From assembly GCA_963680875.1 (NCBI GenBank), contig OY804585.1:42515414-42579413 (forward strand): 64,000 nucleotides of DNA, in the 5' to 3' direction. Position 1 is the first letter of the stretch. Each line of letters starts with the position of its first letter. Positions 52,101 to 62,374 of the stretch are shown here, piece by piece. Source of the stretch: Bathymodiolus brooksi (lineage: Eukaryota > Mollusca > Bivalvia > Mytilida > Modiolidae). Under the pieces are notes generated by a model, which was not told where the DNA came from, searched no databases, and saw only the letters and a program-made list of their open reading frames with translations. The position numbers were made by a program, and so were the translations under genes.

Positions 52101-55100
52101 ATTCCACCCCCCTAGGGAATTTTTACTGGAATAGCCCATATTAATTTGAATAAGAATATTTTCGATCTAAGTGAATGAAAATAGATTTTAAATTTAGGTT
52201 TGAATAAATTGTTATTGCTGTTGATCATCTCACAATCATAGTAGTAAAGTACTCCTTCCTCAAAATTAGAATCGGATAGACGCTAAATACTACAGTTGAA
52301 GCTAATCTTAATTGTTAAAATTGTAAATGATAAATGCTACATATGTGTATACTTTCTGTCAAAGAAGCAAGACTTTTGTGCATTTGAAGCTGCCTCAAAT
52401 GGTTTCTAATGCAAGAACAAGGAGTATGGCATTCCTAAATATTTATACCCTGTTCTAGGGGCAATTTATATATTTGATTTGTCTGCACAACCAGCAGATT
52501 CTGATGCGTTTATAACATGTGATACATAAACTAGGTCCTTTTTCTTTACCAGAGTTTCCCTCGAGAACTGTCAGAAATGGAAACAAGTTATTATTATCTT
52601 GATCAGGAACAAATGTACTCTCATTAACCCTGACCTCAACTTATTTATTTTAGGTAGAAGACGAGCTTTTGCAGGATGAACCTCTAGAAATAAGGTAATA
52701 ATATTAATTTGTGAGTGGGTTAGGGATAGGGTTAGGGTTATGATGTTTAACACCATTTTCAACAATATTTCAGTTATATCGTGGCAGTCAGTTTTATTGG
52801 TGTTGGGTAAACCGGAGTACCCGGAGAAAACGACTGACCTGGTGTAAGTCACTGACAAACTTTTTCACATAATAATTTGTGAGTGTATTTTGTGCCAAGT
52901 GAATAATGTTTAAGAAATAAATCATGGAAGCCAGAATGTGTTGGGAGTTTTAACATGGATTGGCAGATATAAGTATTTTATCCCGAGTCAGAAGCGAGGG
53001 ATAAAATTTAATAATATCCGCCAATCCATGTTAAAACTCAAAACACATTCTGGCTTCCATGATTTATTTCGATTCTGATATGTCTAAGAGTACAAATACG
53101 GTAGTATTCTTTGATTGGAAGACAGTAATTTATACATACGCTTGCGGAAAATGTCGCAGACAATTTATGTAACTCGAATAATACTGCGCCCTCTATCGGC
53201 ATTATTCGGGTCACAATTTATGCTGCCAATGGTAACGTCAGTCACATTCATCGGCGCATGTGCTAATGAGACTCAGATAATACGAAGAAATAATTCTGGT
53301 TTTTTTAACAAAGGGAAAGAGTGAGGTCATGTTAGAATTTCAGTTATATCATGGCAAGAACAAGTTACCTATTGATTAGATGATTGACAGTGTCTGTTTG
53401 GTATAAAACCAATGTTCCTAGTTAAATTTGTATAGTGCTGTCTGACCGAAACATCAATCCACATATATATGCATTGCTACAAATGGACGCAATATCCAGT
53501 CTTTGCTCTTACTCCTTAATGATACATGCTTATCCGACAAGCAGCAAACACCAGTTTTAAAGTATTTGGTTTTTGTCAAACCTAGACGGGAAAAAACAAT
53601 GAAGTTGTCTAATAAAATTAGATAGCTTGGGTTAAAAATCAGGTTAGGGATTGCCTTATATAATTTGATTACTGGAATAATTAATTAGATAATACAATTA
53701 CATGTAGGTAAATTAAACCTCTTTAAAGTACTGTTGGGTAAATATTTCGTCTGCTGTGCTACAGTTGTATTACAGAATAGTGTTAAGGGTTATGTTGTTT
53801 GACACCACTTTCAACAATATTTCAGTTATATCGGTACCCAGAGAAAATAACTGACATGCCGCAAGTCGCTGATAAATTTTATCACATAATGTTGTATCAA
53901 GTACACAGCGTCATGAGTGGGATTCAAACTCACAACTTTAGTGGTGATGGATACTGATTGGTCAGTTAATTGTAAATCCAACTACCATACAATCACGACC
54001 ATGATGATCTCGAATGATTAAATAAAGTGATAGCTATCTTTCAATCTTCAACCCACAAGTGTTACAAAGTACTTTATAGGGCAGAATTAAATGATGGAAT
54101 GAAAACGATAAATTTCTTTTTCCTCAGGAGTAAAATAAAATTTAAATAATCACCCACCATTTGATAACTTTCATTATTATACTTCACTATCTTTTTTCCT
54201 TTACAAAAACATGACAGTAGTTTTGCTATTGCATCCCTAAAATCAACTGCATGACTATTCCCCTGGTGGTGCCGGTCAAAAATTGTAGGACTATTCCCCT
54301 CTGTGGTAATTTCAGCAATCATATTTCCCTGACTTTTCTAAATCATTCATCTCGTTGGTTTGAATTAAATGACGTCATGCAAGTCCTCAGACTTTTTCAT
54401 TGCACAAGCTAAATTACTGAGACGGCAGACGACAAGTAAACAACGACTATTCCTCCCCTATGGTAATTTCAGCAATCTTATTTCCCGGACTTTTCTAAAT
54501 CATTCATCTCATTGATTTAAATTAAATGACGTATATAATGGAATGATCCTATCACCCTCTAATAGAGAACAATTGCCAATATCCATACAAAAAAGAACTA
54601 AATAAGAAATGTGTTTTTTTTTTAATTTCTTCTTCAAATACACACATGAAAATGTATTAGGAAAAAAAACCCCACAAAACCCACTAATACTAGAAATCCA
54701 TAAGAAAGGGGCCTACAATTTAGAATTTTGAATTGCACAGTTATTCAGCATAATAAAACACTTATAGACTTGATATTCGGGTAATAGCACCTTTATTGTC
54801 CCCTCTGTACCAACTATTTTCTTCGGCATTACCTCGGAAAATAATTGGTACTTTGGGGACGATACAAGTGCTATTACCCTCATACCCAATCAATAAGTGT
54901 ATAATGTTCACCTCATATGAAGGCAATAATTGTATAATGTATTTTGTCTTATAATAGAGTTCTAGATTATGACACCTACAGTGCCCATGATGCCATTGGT
55001 AAAGTATATGTGGATTTGAACCCATTGTTGAGCAAAGAAACCCCAAATATGATTAGTGGATGGTTTCCTATCTATGACACGATCCATGGTTTGTATCTAT

Positions 55101-58100
55101 AAATAGTGATTTACCATTCCATAAGGCCAAAAAAATATATATGTGTGTTTACTGTCACATGTCAAAAAAATCTAGGGTCGGTCGGGTCGGGATTAATTTT
55201 TTTTTTTTTTTTTTTTATTATCGACAAAACCGGAAATAGTCGTTCCCGGTTCCGGAATCCGATTCCGGTATTTAATTTTCGAAAATTTCGGTAAAATAAC
55301 GAATTACGCAGTTTTTCTACCTTCTTTGCTCTCAATTTCGACAACAAGCTAGCAGTTGAATAAATAAAACATTGCTGCTGGTTAAACAACAAAAATGGTT
55401 ATCCGAATTCTGTGTAAAAATGCATAGGGTCGCTAGCAAAAATTAGGGTAGGTCGGGTGACCGTAAACACACATATTTTTTTTTGGGGCCTAAACATAGC
55501 ACATTTGAAAATATCAATATCGTTTCAAAAAACAATGTCTTGAATTGTTCAGAAAAACAGGTTATTATGGCTAGCATTTTATATTTGATAATATCTATAC
55601 TAGTATATAGATTCTACAAAAAGTAAATGCTGAGTAACCATTTGTAAAATTTTGTGATTTTGTTTGACAAAGTTATATATTAAATAAATTTTAACTTCAA
55701 TTTTTAGGTTAGGTTAATGTCTTTAATGCTACTTTCAACAATATTTCAGTTATAACGTGGCGGTCAGTTTTATTGGTGGAGGAAAATGGAGCACCTGGAG
55801 AAAACCACTGACCTGCTGCAAGTCACTGACAAACTTTATCACATAATGTTTTATTGAGTACACCTCGCATGAATGGAATTCGAACTCACAACGTTAGTGA
55901 TGATAGGCACTGATTGTGTAGGTAGTTGTAAATCCAACTACCATACGATAACAAGCCCCTCAATTTTTATGATATCTTATTACTTTATATAATTGATATT
56001 GATTGGCTGTTGGTAGCTTGATGTCCAGCAGTAAATACTTGTATTATAAGCATATTCAGGACAATACATATTTATAGTTACTGAAATACTTTCAAGTGTT
56101 GTTGAGGGAACTGTCAAAATGTGCACCTCACTAAAATATCCTTCTGTTTGCACTAAATTTATTGTTCAAATTTCCATTTTCTGTGGGTTTTTTTTTTTTA
56201 TCTTAACTAATATTGATAGTTATTCCTGTTGTAAGAGACATAGAGAACAACAACAGTTTTGAAGGTCGAGACAGACATTATTAGCGGTACTAGTATCGAA
56301 ACAAGTGATAGTGCGAGCTGAGATACTAGTGATATATGTTTGTCGATACCTTCAAAACTGACATTATCGTTTATATCTGTACTGCCCGATCATTTTTAGT
56401 GTCAGAGTCAGTTCTTTGATACTGAATATCACTCGAGGGCCGTTGTGGTCATGATCATATGGCATTTGGATTTACAACTAACAATGCAATCAGTGCCTAT
56501 CTTCACTGAAGTTGTGAGTTCAAATCCCGCTCATGGCGAAATGTACTTGATACAACATTATGAGATAAAGTTTATCAGTGACTTGCAACAGATCGGTGGT
56601 TTTCTCCAGGTACTCCGGTTTCCTCCACCATTAAAACTGACCACCACGATATAGCTGAAATACTGTTGAAAGTGGCATTAAGCAACATTACCCTGACTAT
56701 CACTCAGTGAGATCAAAGGAAAAATATCCAAATTGCCAATAATTAAAGATACAGATGTACTATTCTCTCCTTTTTTAAACAGGAGTACGAGGAGAACTAA
56801 ATATCATAGTCAAAGTAGAATTGTTCAGTGATTTTAACAAGTTTAGACAGTCATCCTGTGGTGTGCAGTTCTTCATCAGTGAGTAGACTTTTGTTTTCCT
56901 TAGATCAATTTTCATATATTAAATCAAACATGCAATGCTTGTCAAATTGTTTGAGCTATTTGACAAAATGATTTATGGAAATTCATATTTTATCGTATAT
57001 TTTTAGCTCACCTGGCCAAAGGCCATGTGTGTTTTTGCCATCACTTGGTGTCCGTCAGCCATCTTCTGTTAGCTTTTCACATTTTAATCTTCTCCTCTGA
57101 AACCGCTTGGCCAAATGAACCGAAACTTTGCAGGAATCATATATGGAAGGTCCTCTATAGCGATTGCTCATTTCGACCCATTAACAATCATGACCACCGT
57201 AGGCAATTCTTGTTTCTGATTGGTCGATTTCTCAAAATCTTCTCCTCTGAAACTGCTTGACCAAATAAAGCAAATTTTACAGGAAGCATCTATGGAAGGT
57301 CCTCTATAAGATTTCCTAATTTCATCCAGATTGGACGAAAAACATAGTCGCAATGGGCAATTCTTGTTTCTGATTGGCTGAAATTTAAAAAATCTTCTTC
57401 TCTGAAACTAGAAGGCACAATGAAGTGTTACTTTTTAGGAATGACATATTGGAGATCCTTTACAAAATTTCAATGTTTCTTGCAAATCGTAAAACTAATG
57501 TGGCCAAAATAGGCAGTTCTTGTTTGTGATTGGCCAATTAAAAAAAATCTTCTCTAAAACCATTTAGCCAAATTAATTGAAATTTGATAGGAAGCACCTA
57601 TGGAAGGCTCTGTATAAAGTTTCCTTAAAGCAAAATGACATGTGGCCCTCTTAGCCACTAGTTTTTGTAATTTTTATAAAAACTTTATTTGATAAAAGCT
57701 CTCAATGCAGTCAACAAAAAATAATGTTGCTTATCTCCCCTTATTAATATTAATTTGTATCCTGTAGATCAAAGAAGTTATATGACTTGATGTCATACAA
57801 ATAGGACACTAATGCTGTATAAAAGATGAAATTCAAAGGGAGATAACCAACTTGTACAACAGAATAATGCAGTATAATACCTAATAATAACACATTAAAT
57901 AAAATATCAAATCTGTTTTAATATTTAGACATGTTATCTAATTTTAATACAAAAATTTATGTTTGATGCCAAAAAAATAAATTTCAAAATCCTTACATTG
58001 TTCTTTTAATATAGGGGGTGTTGTGGTCGTGATCTTATGGTAGCTGGATTTACAACTACCTATACAATCAGTGCCTATCACCACTAAAGTTGTGGGTTTG

Positions 58101-60478
58101 AATCCTACTCATGGCAATGTGTACTCGATACAACATTATTTGATAAAGTTTGTCAGTGACTTGCGGCAAGTCAGGGGTTTTCTCTGGGTACTCCGGTTTC
58201 CTCCACCAATAAAACTGACTGCTACAATATAACTGAATTTTTTTTAAAAGTGGCCATAACACCAATAACACTAACCCTTCTTTTAATATAGAATTAAATG
58301 TGAAAGGTGTAGATTCAAGTGAACAAGAAATAATATATTAATATTTTGTATCTGACATCATTTCATTTGGTATTTAATATAGTACAACCCTAAACAGAGA
58401 CTATAATTTTGATTTTCAGATTTTCTTTTCCTATGTTAGGTCAACCAGATTCATTATTTCTCTAATTCCACTACAATTTCCTCTCATCAATCCTGTTGTT
58501 GATCAAATCACCATATTTGGTGAAAACAACTTGATTTTCAAAAATAATAGAAAAATAAATATAAAGCTGAAATGTTTGTTTTTTACTGAATATTCTATAA
58601 ATAGTGTGCACTGAAAATTATGTATTGCATGTTTATATATACATGTATAGTGAAACCTGTGTAATAATAATAAAACAGTATCCTGTGTAAACCATACTTT
58701 AAATAAAGTCCATATGTAGGAAATCTTTGTTAATTTTACCTGTATAATTAAAACACCTGTTTATTTCGAACACAAAAGCTGGTCCCCAGTCCTCTAAAGG
58801 AAAATTTGAATTTACTGGTTCAAATCAAATTCTTGAATTTATTTTTAAATAGTTCTAAATAAAAATGGAAACATTTTCTGGTCCGCACAAAGTTTTACTG
58901 GTCTTGGGACAGAGGACTGGTGCTCATCATGAGGATTGGATCCCAAGGAGATTAACATTAGACAAGTTTCACTATATATTGCATTAATATTAACCTAGTT
59001 GTAAATGAACTCTATTATATGACCTTATCTATTGTCAGCTGCTGAGGTACCAAGTGGGTACAAATTACAGCTAATTCATGGATTTGTTGAAGAGCTGGTT
59101 GTCAATGACGATCCAGAATATAAATGGATTGATAAAATCAGGACACCTAGAGCCTCTAATGAAGCTAGACAAAGACTTTTCTCTAGACTGTCAGGTTATT
59201 ATCAATCTAAATAAATGTTAGAGAACACTGAAGGGGCAATAAAAAAAATGAACAATCCAGAGAAATGGGCAACATTGGGTACACAAGACACAGGACGAAA
59301 ACAAACAAAACAAAAAAACACCACTATGCGCAAACAAACATAAATAGCGTAAAGAAGACATGGACCCTCCTACAAACAACTGGTGGTAAAGACGAACAGA
59401 ACATCGTTTCTACGTAGAAATCGTAAAAGTAAAATGGTTAGTCTCTTTTTATACGCCTGTCTCGAGACGGGCCATATTATGTGATTGGGTATGGCGGGTG
59501 TCCACACAGGTTTCCGCACGATAACATTTGTTCTGTATATCAGATATTTACCAAACTTGGCCACATGATTCCCCTGTGGAAGGGGAAGAACCCTATTTAT
59601 TTTGGGGTCATTAGGTCAAAGGTCAAGGTCACCGTTACTATAAATATAATTTTTGACAACAGGATCGTTTCTGCACGATAACTTTAGTTCTGTATATTGG
59701 ATCTTTACCAAAAATGGCCACATGATTCCCCTGTGGAAGAGGAAGAACCCTATTTATTTTGGGGTCATTAGCTCAAAGGTCAAGGTCACCGTTAATATAA
59801 ATATAATTTTTGACAACAGGATCGTTTCCACACGATAACTTTAGTTCGGTATATTGGATCTTTACCAAACGTGGCCACATGATTCCCCTGTGGAAGGGGA
59901 AGAACCCTATTTATTTTGGGGTTATTAGGTCAAAGGTCAAAGTCACCATTACTATAAATAGAATTTTTGATAGCAGGATCGTTTCCGCACGATAACTTTA
60001 GTTCTGTATATTGGATCTTTACCAAACTTGGCCACATGATTCCCCTGTGGAAGGGGAAGAACCCTATTTATTTTGTGGTCATTACCATTATACCGTTTGA
60101 TAATTTATATAGACAGGCATATTTTGTGATGCACACATTTCTTGTTTTATTTTTTTTGGGGGGGGGGGGGGTTACAATGCCATCTATCATCAACTGACCA
60201 TTAACCAAGAAGCCTGAAAAATCATGAGATATTAGTAGCCATTGTAAAATAAGTAGTTTCAATATTTTTGCCTATTTATCTTATATTAATCTTGAATGAA
60301 TTGCTACAACACTACAAAAGTAAAAAAAATCATAAAACCAAACATTACATGATTTCATCCATGTAAATTTTCAGTTGTGAAATTTGAATATGTAAAGCTT
60401 AAGTAAATTTTTTTCAGGTGAATTGCAAAGAAAGATTGGAGTCAAAGTCTTGGATTTGGGTGGAAATGCCATTATAGG
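49070..60478 (+). CDS. C2CD5: C2 domain-containing protein 5 (C2CD5/CDP138), first seven coding exons
   Basis: In vertebrates this C2 protein is phosphorylated in insulin signalling and promotes GLUT4 vesicle fusion at the plasma membrane. Seven plus-strand exons join in phase: 49070-49159, 49494-49580, 52654-52694, 54958-55088, 56783-56878, 59039-59194, 60418-60478. They code 220 residues and the gene continues past the right edge. The C2 domain (residues 1 to about 110) begins [20 protein letters not shown] and keeps all five expected Ca2+ ligands: D19, D26, D76, D78, D84. A conserved block downstream includes [20 protein letters not shown] and [20 protein letters not shown]. All junctions are GT-AG. 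Identity is very secure. Introns are full of SINEs and MITEs. Confidence 0.97.
49257..49470 (+). mobile_element. SINE family A, internally deleted
   Basis: Head ATGGTAGTTGGATTTACAAT, core, then loss of the TTTCCTCC segment; tail decayed. It ends only about 24 bp before C2CD5 exon 2. Confidence 0.8.
49494..49580 (+). CDS. C2CD5: C2CD5 exon 2
   Basis: Codes [20 protein letters not shown] and [10 protein letters not shown]2 strands 3-4. Acceptor TTGCAG, donor GTAAGG. Confidence 0.97.
49771..50022 (+). mobile_element. SINE family A, full length
   Basis: Clean head GGGGCCGTCGTGGTCATGAT to the tail GTGGCACGAAACACAGTAA. Confidence 0.88.
50023..50477. other. C2CD5 intron 2, dispersed TTATAAGAG element
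   Basis: 50120-50300 carries a TTATAAGGCCAC / CTTATAAGAGGGGGACAACTG pair and a C-run (50221-50238), related to the source of the 32-bp array at 36.4 kb. Confidence 0.5.
50478..52142. mobile_element. 1.66-kb element with ~38-bp imperfect terminal inverted repeats
   Basis: Left end GGGATATTCCAGTAAAA..., right end (inverted) GGGCTATTCCAGTAAAA...; both continue to GGAATGCC. It contains long G-runs near both ends (50545-50562, 50660-50680, 52064-52084). A short ATG-initiated stretch at 50895 reads [19 protein letters not shown], suggestive of the start of a SAM-like domain, and stops soon after. A minus-strand ORF (51621-51860) is unrecognised. Probably a decayed DNA transposon. Confidence 0.65.
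52654..52694 (+). CDS. C2CD5: C2CD5 exon 3 (41 bp)
   Basis: Codes [13 protein letters not shown] and two bases of R73. Acceptor TTTTAG, donor GTAATA. Its size makes it easy to miss by ORF search. Confidence 0.95.
52735..52880 (-). mobile_element. SINE family A, body only
   Basis: Reverse tail TTATGATGTTTAACACC to CACATAAT, head lost. It starts about 40 bp after C2CD5 exon 3. Confidence 0.8.
52915..53068. mobile_element. Foldback MITE, ~154 bp
   Basis: AAATAAATCATGGAAGCCAG is matched by its inverted copy at 53049-53068. The arms extend about 50 bp with a few mismatches, through GTTTTAACATGGATTGGC. The GGGATAAAAT / ATTTTATCCC pair forms an inner stem. Confidence 0.9.
53340..53590 (-). mobile_element. 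SINE family B, decayed
   Basis: Shares the order of family B motifs (CTGACCGAAACATCAATCCA, TCTTTGCTCTTACTCCTTAA, GCTTATCCGACAAGCAG) with 20484-20766 and 23500-23702. Head lost. Confidence 0.5.
53788..54012 (-). mobile_element. SINE family A
   Basis: Reverse copy; a deletion removes the GGTCAGTTTTATTGG part of the core. The head (CATGGTCGTGATTGTATGG) is preserved on the minus strand. Confidence 0.83.
54240..54540. repeat. Tandem duplication, ~160-bp period
   Basis: GACTATTCCCC to AATTAAATGACGT is present at about 54287-54373 and again at about 54447-54533. Confidence 0.85.
54759..54902. mobile_element. Foldback MITE, ~144 bp
   Basis: CACTTATAGACTTGATAT at the left against an inverted ATCAATAAGTG at the right. 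Inner stems GGGTAATAGCAC / GTGCTATTACCC and GTCCCC / GGGGAC, with a loop around 54825. Confidence 0.88.
54958..55088 (+). CDS. C2CD5: C2CD5 exon 4
   Basis: Codes [20 protein letters not shown] and on to [10 protein letters not shown], carrying Ca2+ ligands D76, D78 and D84. Acceptor AATAG, donor G|GTTTGT. Confidence 0.97.
55121..55491. mobile_element. ~370-bp non-autonomous element with terminal inverted repeats
   Basis: Left ATATGTGTGTTTACTGTCAC and right GTGACCGTAAACACACATAT are inverted with one mismatch, followed inward by GGTCGGTCGGGT / GGTAGGTCGGGT. A/T runs sit at both ends, and GGCC flanks both sides. Confidence 0.85.
55708..55964 (-). mobile_element. SINE family A, full length
   Basis: Reverse copy, tail TTAATGTCTTTAATGC, head GGGGCTTGTTATCGTATGG on the minus strand. 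Confidence 0.85.
56250..56720. mobile_element. Foldback family Z, copy 2, split by SINE A
   Basis: GTTTTGAAGGTCGAGACAGA and the inverted CCTTCAAAAC at about 56350, then GACATTATCGTTTATATCTG. AATATCACTC appears before and after the SINE at 56436-56697. Confidence 0.75.
56436..56697 (+). mobile_element. SINE family A with TATCACTC target duplication
   Basis: Head GGGCCGTTGTGGTCATGATC, tail CATTAAGCAACATTACC. TATCACTC flanks both sides within foldback Z. Confidence 0.85.
56783..56878 (+). CDS. C2CD5: C2CD5 exon 5
   Basis: Codes [20 protein letters not shown] and [11 protein letters not shown]. Acceptor AAACAG, donor GTGAGT. Confidence 0.96.
57002..57660 (-). mobile_element. Pearl-like element E
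   Basis: Minus-oriented full copy. TTTTTAGCTCACC plus a GGCCAAAGGCC hairpin mark its 3' end; about four ~155-bp units follow; the 5' end is near 57660 (GGCCCTCTTAGCC). Confidence 0.75.
57661..58013. other. C2CD5 intron 5, no feature recognised
   Basis: AT-rich; nothing recognised. Confidence 0.45.
58014..58272 (+). mobile_element. SINE family A, full length
   Basis: Head GGGGGTGTTGTGGTCGTGAT, tail AAGTGGCCATAACACCAATAA. Confidence 0.86.
58273..58794. other. C2CD5 intron 5, no feature recognised
   Basis: AT-rich; nothing recognised before dispersed repeat Y (58795-58925). Confidence 0.45.
58795..58925 (+). repeat. Dispersed repeat Y, copy 2
   Basis: See 47935-48075. Here CCAGTCCTCTAAAGG at the left and GACAGAGGACTGGTG at the right are inverted, suggesting terminal inverted repeats AGTCCTCT / AGAGGACT. 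Confidence 0.75.
59039..59194 (+). CDS. C2CD5: C2CD5 exon 6
   Basis: A 156-bp exon with [20 protein letters not shown] and [20 protein letters not shown], the most diagnostic block of the family. Acceptor TGTCAG, donor GTTATT. Confidence 0.97.
59215..59388 (-). repeat. Dispersed repeat X, copy 2
   Basis: Reverse complement of the block at 4968-5168, ending CCAGTTGTTTGTAGGAGGG on the minus strand. It starts 20 bp after C2CD5 exon 6. Confidence 0.7.
59455..60125 (+). mobile_element. 157-bp tandem element with nuclear-receptor half-sites
   Basis: Four units at 157-bp period (59653, 59810 and 59967 are equivalent points). Left end GCCTGTCTCGAGACGGGC is a hairpin; the right end has GACAGGCATATTTTGTGA. 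Each full unit carries GGTCAAAGGTCAAGGTCA or a near variant. Architecture resembles the pearl-like families. Confidence 0.8.
60418..60478 (+). CDS. C2CD5: C2CD5 exon 7, last one visible
   Basis: Codes [19 protein letters not shown] with split glycines at both edges. Acceptor TTTCAG, donor GTATGG. The next exon lies right of the window. Confidence 0.95.
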
Positions 60479-61682
60479 GTATGGACGTTGACATTTAATG
60501 TAGAAATATATGCTATTTGTTGGGTAGTTACTGACAATGCTTTTGTTCCTGATTATATTGTCATTTCTATGGAAGTAAAGTGAAAAAAGTTTGTGAGGTG
60601 AAGTTGTAGGTTTTTGGATAGAGGTCGTTGTTGTTATTTTTCTAGTTTTTTTTTAATCATTACCTATTAATAAAGAATGACAGATAATGCATACAATAAT
60701 CAAATAAATATAACGCCTAGGGAGGTAGTGAGGATATTGTGTTCAAAAACACCTTTAAATATTAAGACTTATGTTTTTAAAGATAACATATTGCTCTATA
60801 AAACTGTCATGATTGTATTAGGGTGTCATTAAAGTAACTTTCAGACTTAATACATGCTTTCTTCACTGAAGAACAATAAGGGGAGGGGGGAATATGTTTA
60901 AAAATATGACACATCACAGAATTACAAATTAGTAAGAAAAAATATGGATGTAAATGAAAATGAGAGACTGTCCAAGTTGAAAGTCTTCTTACATTCTTTC
61001 CAACTATGGGTTGTTTTTAGCTTAAGACAATCAAATGTACTGATATTGCTAGTATTTTGTGTGGATCGCAAATCCAAGATGGCTACCACTACAAGATATA
61101 GTTTTATGTAGAACCCTATGGACTAGTCTCAAGTTAACTTACAAGAGAAATGAGTCAACAGAATTTTGTTATTCTGTAAATTAATATAAAAAAACAGGAG
61201 TACTTCTACTTTAGCGGACCCCACAAAAAGTACAGGAAATAGTAGTAAATACGTGTATATAAAGAGCGGGGGCACCAAAATGTTGAAAATGAAAAATAGG
61301 CAGAAAATCGCAAAAATAAGGTAAAATTTTAATTCCCCGTGTCAAATTGTAGAATAGACGTCAAGGAAAGGTCGCAGAATCTCCATCTTTCGTTATTCAG
61401 GTAGGTACATCACATGATCAATATTTGACCTCTGTATCATGAATATTCATAACATTCGGGCTTTGTGTATAACGTCATGATCAGCATATTCGAAAATCAA
61501 CTGTTGTTTGTAAATATTGTCATGCGAGAACTGTCAAATGCCGATAAAACTGAAGGATTTGTTTAATATTTGTGAAAACGTAGAAAAAGTTATTCAGTGG
61601 TGTTTGGAATAATATTTGACTTAGCTGGAGAGGTATGTTAAAAATGTAACCATGGGCATTTTGGACTCAGAAAGGACAGTTC
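60479..61682. other. C2CD5 intron 7, no feature recognised
   Basis: AT-rich intron. The left terminus of the Merlin element may be here (about 61190-61270) but I could not find matching inverted repeats. Confidence 0.45.
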
Positions 61683-62374
61683 TTTTTTAAGTGACGGATA
61701 TAAGTGTAGAGATAAAAAAGTTTCAATACGTAGCGGATCTTGGTTCCATGGACATAATTTAACTCTTGAACAAATTCTTTGTATTACATACTTCTGGATT
61801 TACAAAGCTGATCAAGAATTTGTGAAACATGAACTTTCCATAAGCAATCAGACAATAGTTGATTGGTATAATTATTGCCGTGAAGTGTGCGTTTCAATTC
61901 TGGAAAAAGACAGTGAATTGATAGGGGTTGAAGGAGTTGTAGTTGAAATAGATGAAAGTAAATTCGGAAAAAGAATATATCACAAAGGACGACACGTTGA
62001 AGGACTGGGTTTTTGGAGGCATTGAAAGAGAGAGTAAAAAGTGTTTCTTTGTGACAGTGGAAGACTGTAGCCAAAGAACACTGTTACAAATAATAAAAGA
62101 CAATATTAAACCTGGAACAACCATTATCAGTGATTACTGGAAAGCATATGACTGTCTTAACAAAGAAGGATTTGAACACTTGAAAGTTAACCATTCACTT
62201 AATTTTGTTGACCCAGATAGTGGAGCCCATACCAATACCATCGAAAGTACCTGGAGAGCACTTAAAAAGTTCCTTCCAAAGTACGGAACTGTGAAGTCTT
62301 TGTATGATACCTATTTCAGTCAATACTGTTTCAGAAAGAAGTACATACATGGCTCTGAGGATCCTTTTCTATAA
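61683..62374 (+). pseudogene. Merlin / ISXO2-like transposase, frameshifted
   Basis: A DDE transposase of the IS1016/ISXO2 superfamily (Merlin in animals). The first frame (from about 61683, no ATG) reads GYKCRDKK, SGSWFHGHNLTLEQILCITY and ISNQTIVDWYNYCREVC. The first acid is in VEIDESKFGKR. Near 62007 the frame shifts, probably by a 2-base loss in a VEGxWVFGG block. The second frame gives WVFGGIERES, the second acid in IISDYWKAY, and NTIESTWRALK with the third acid. It ends at 62374. Inactive; located in C2CD5 intron 7. Confidence 0.9.

Noticed and set aside
54074..54322. 82-aa minus-strand ORF ([20 protein letters not shown])
   Set aside because: Covers half of a tandem duplication, has no domain, and lies in a C2CD5 intron without splice support.
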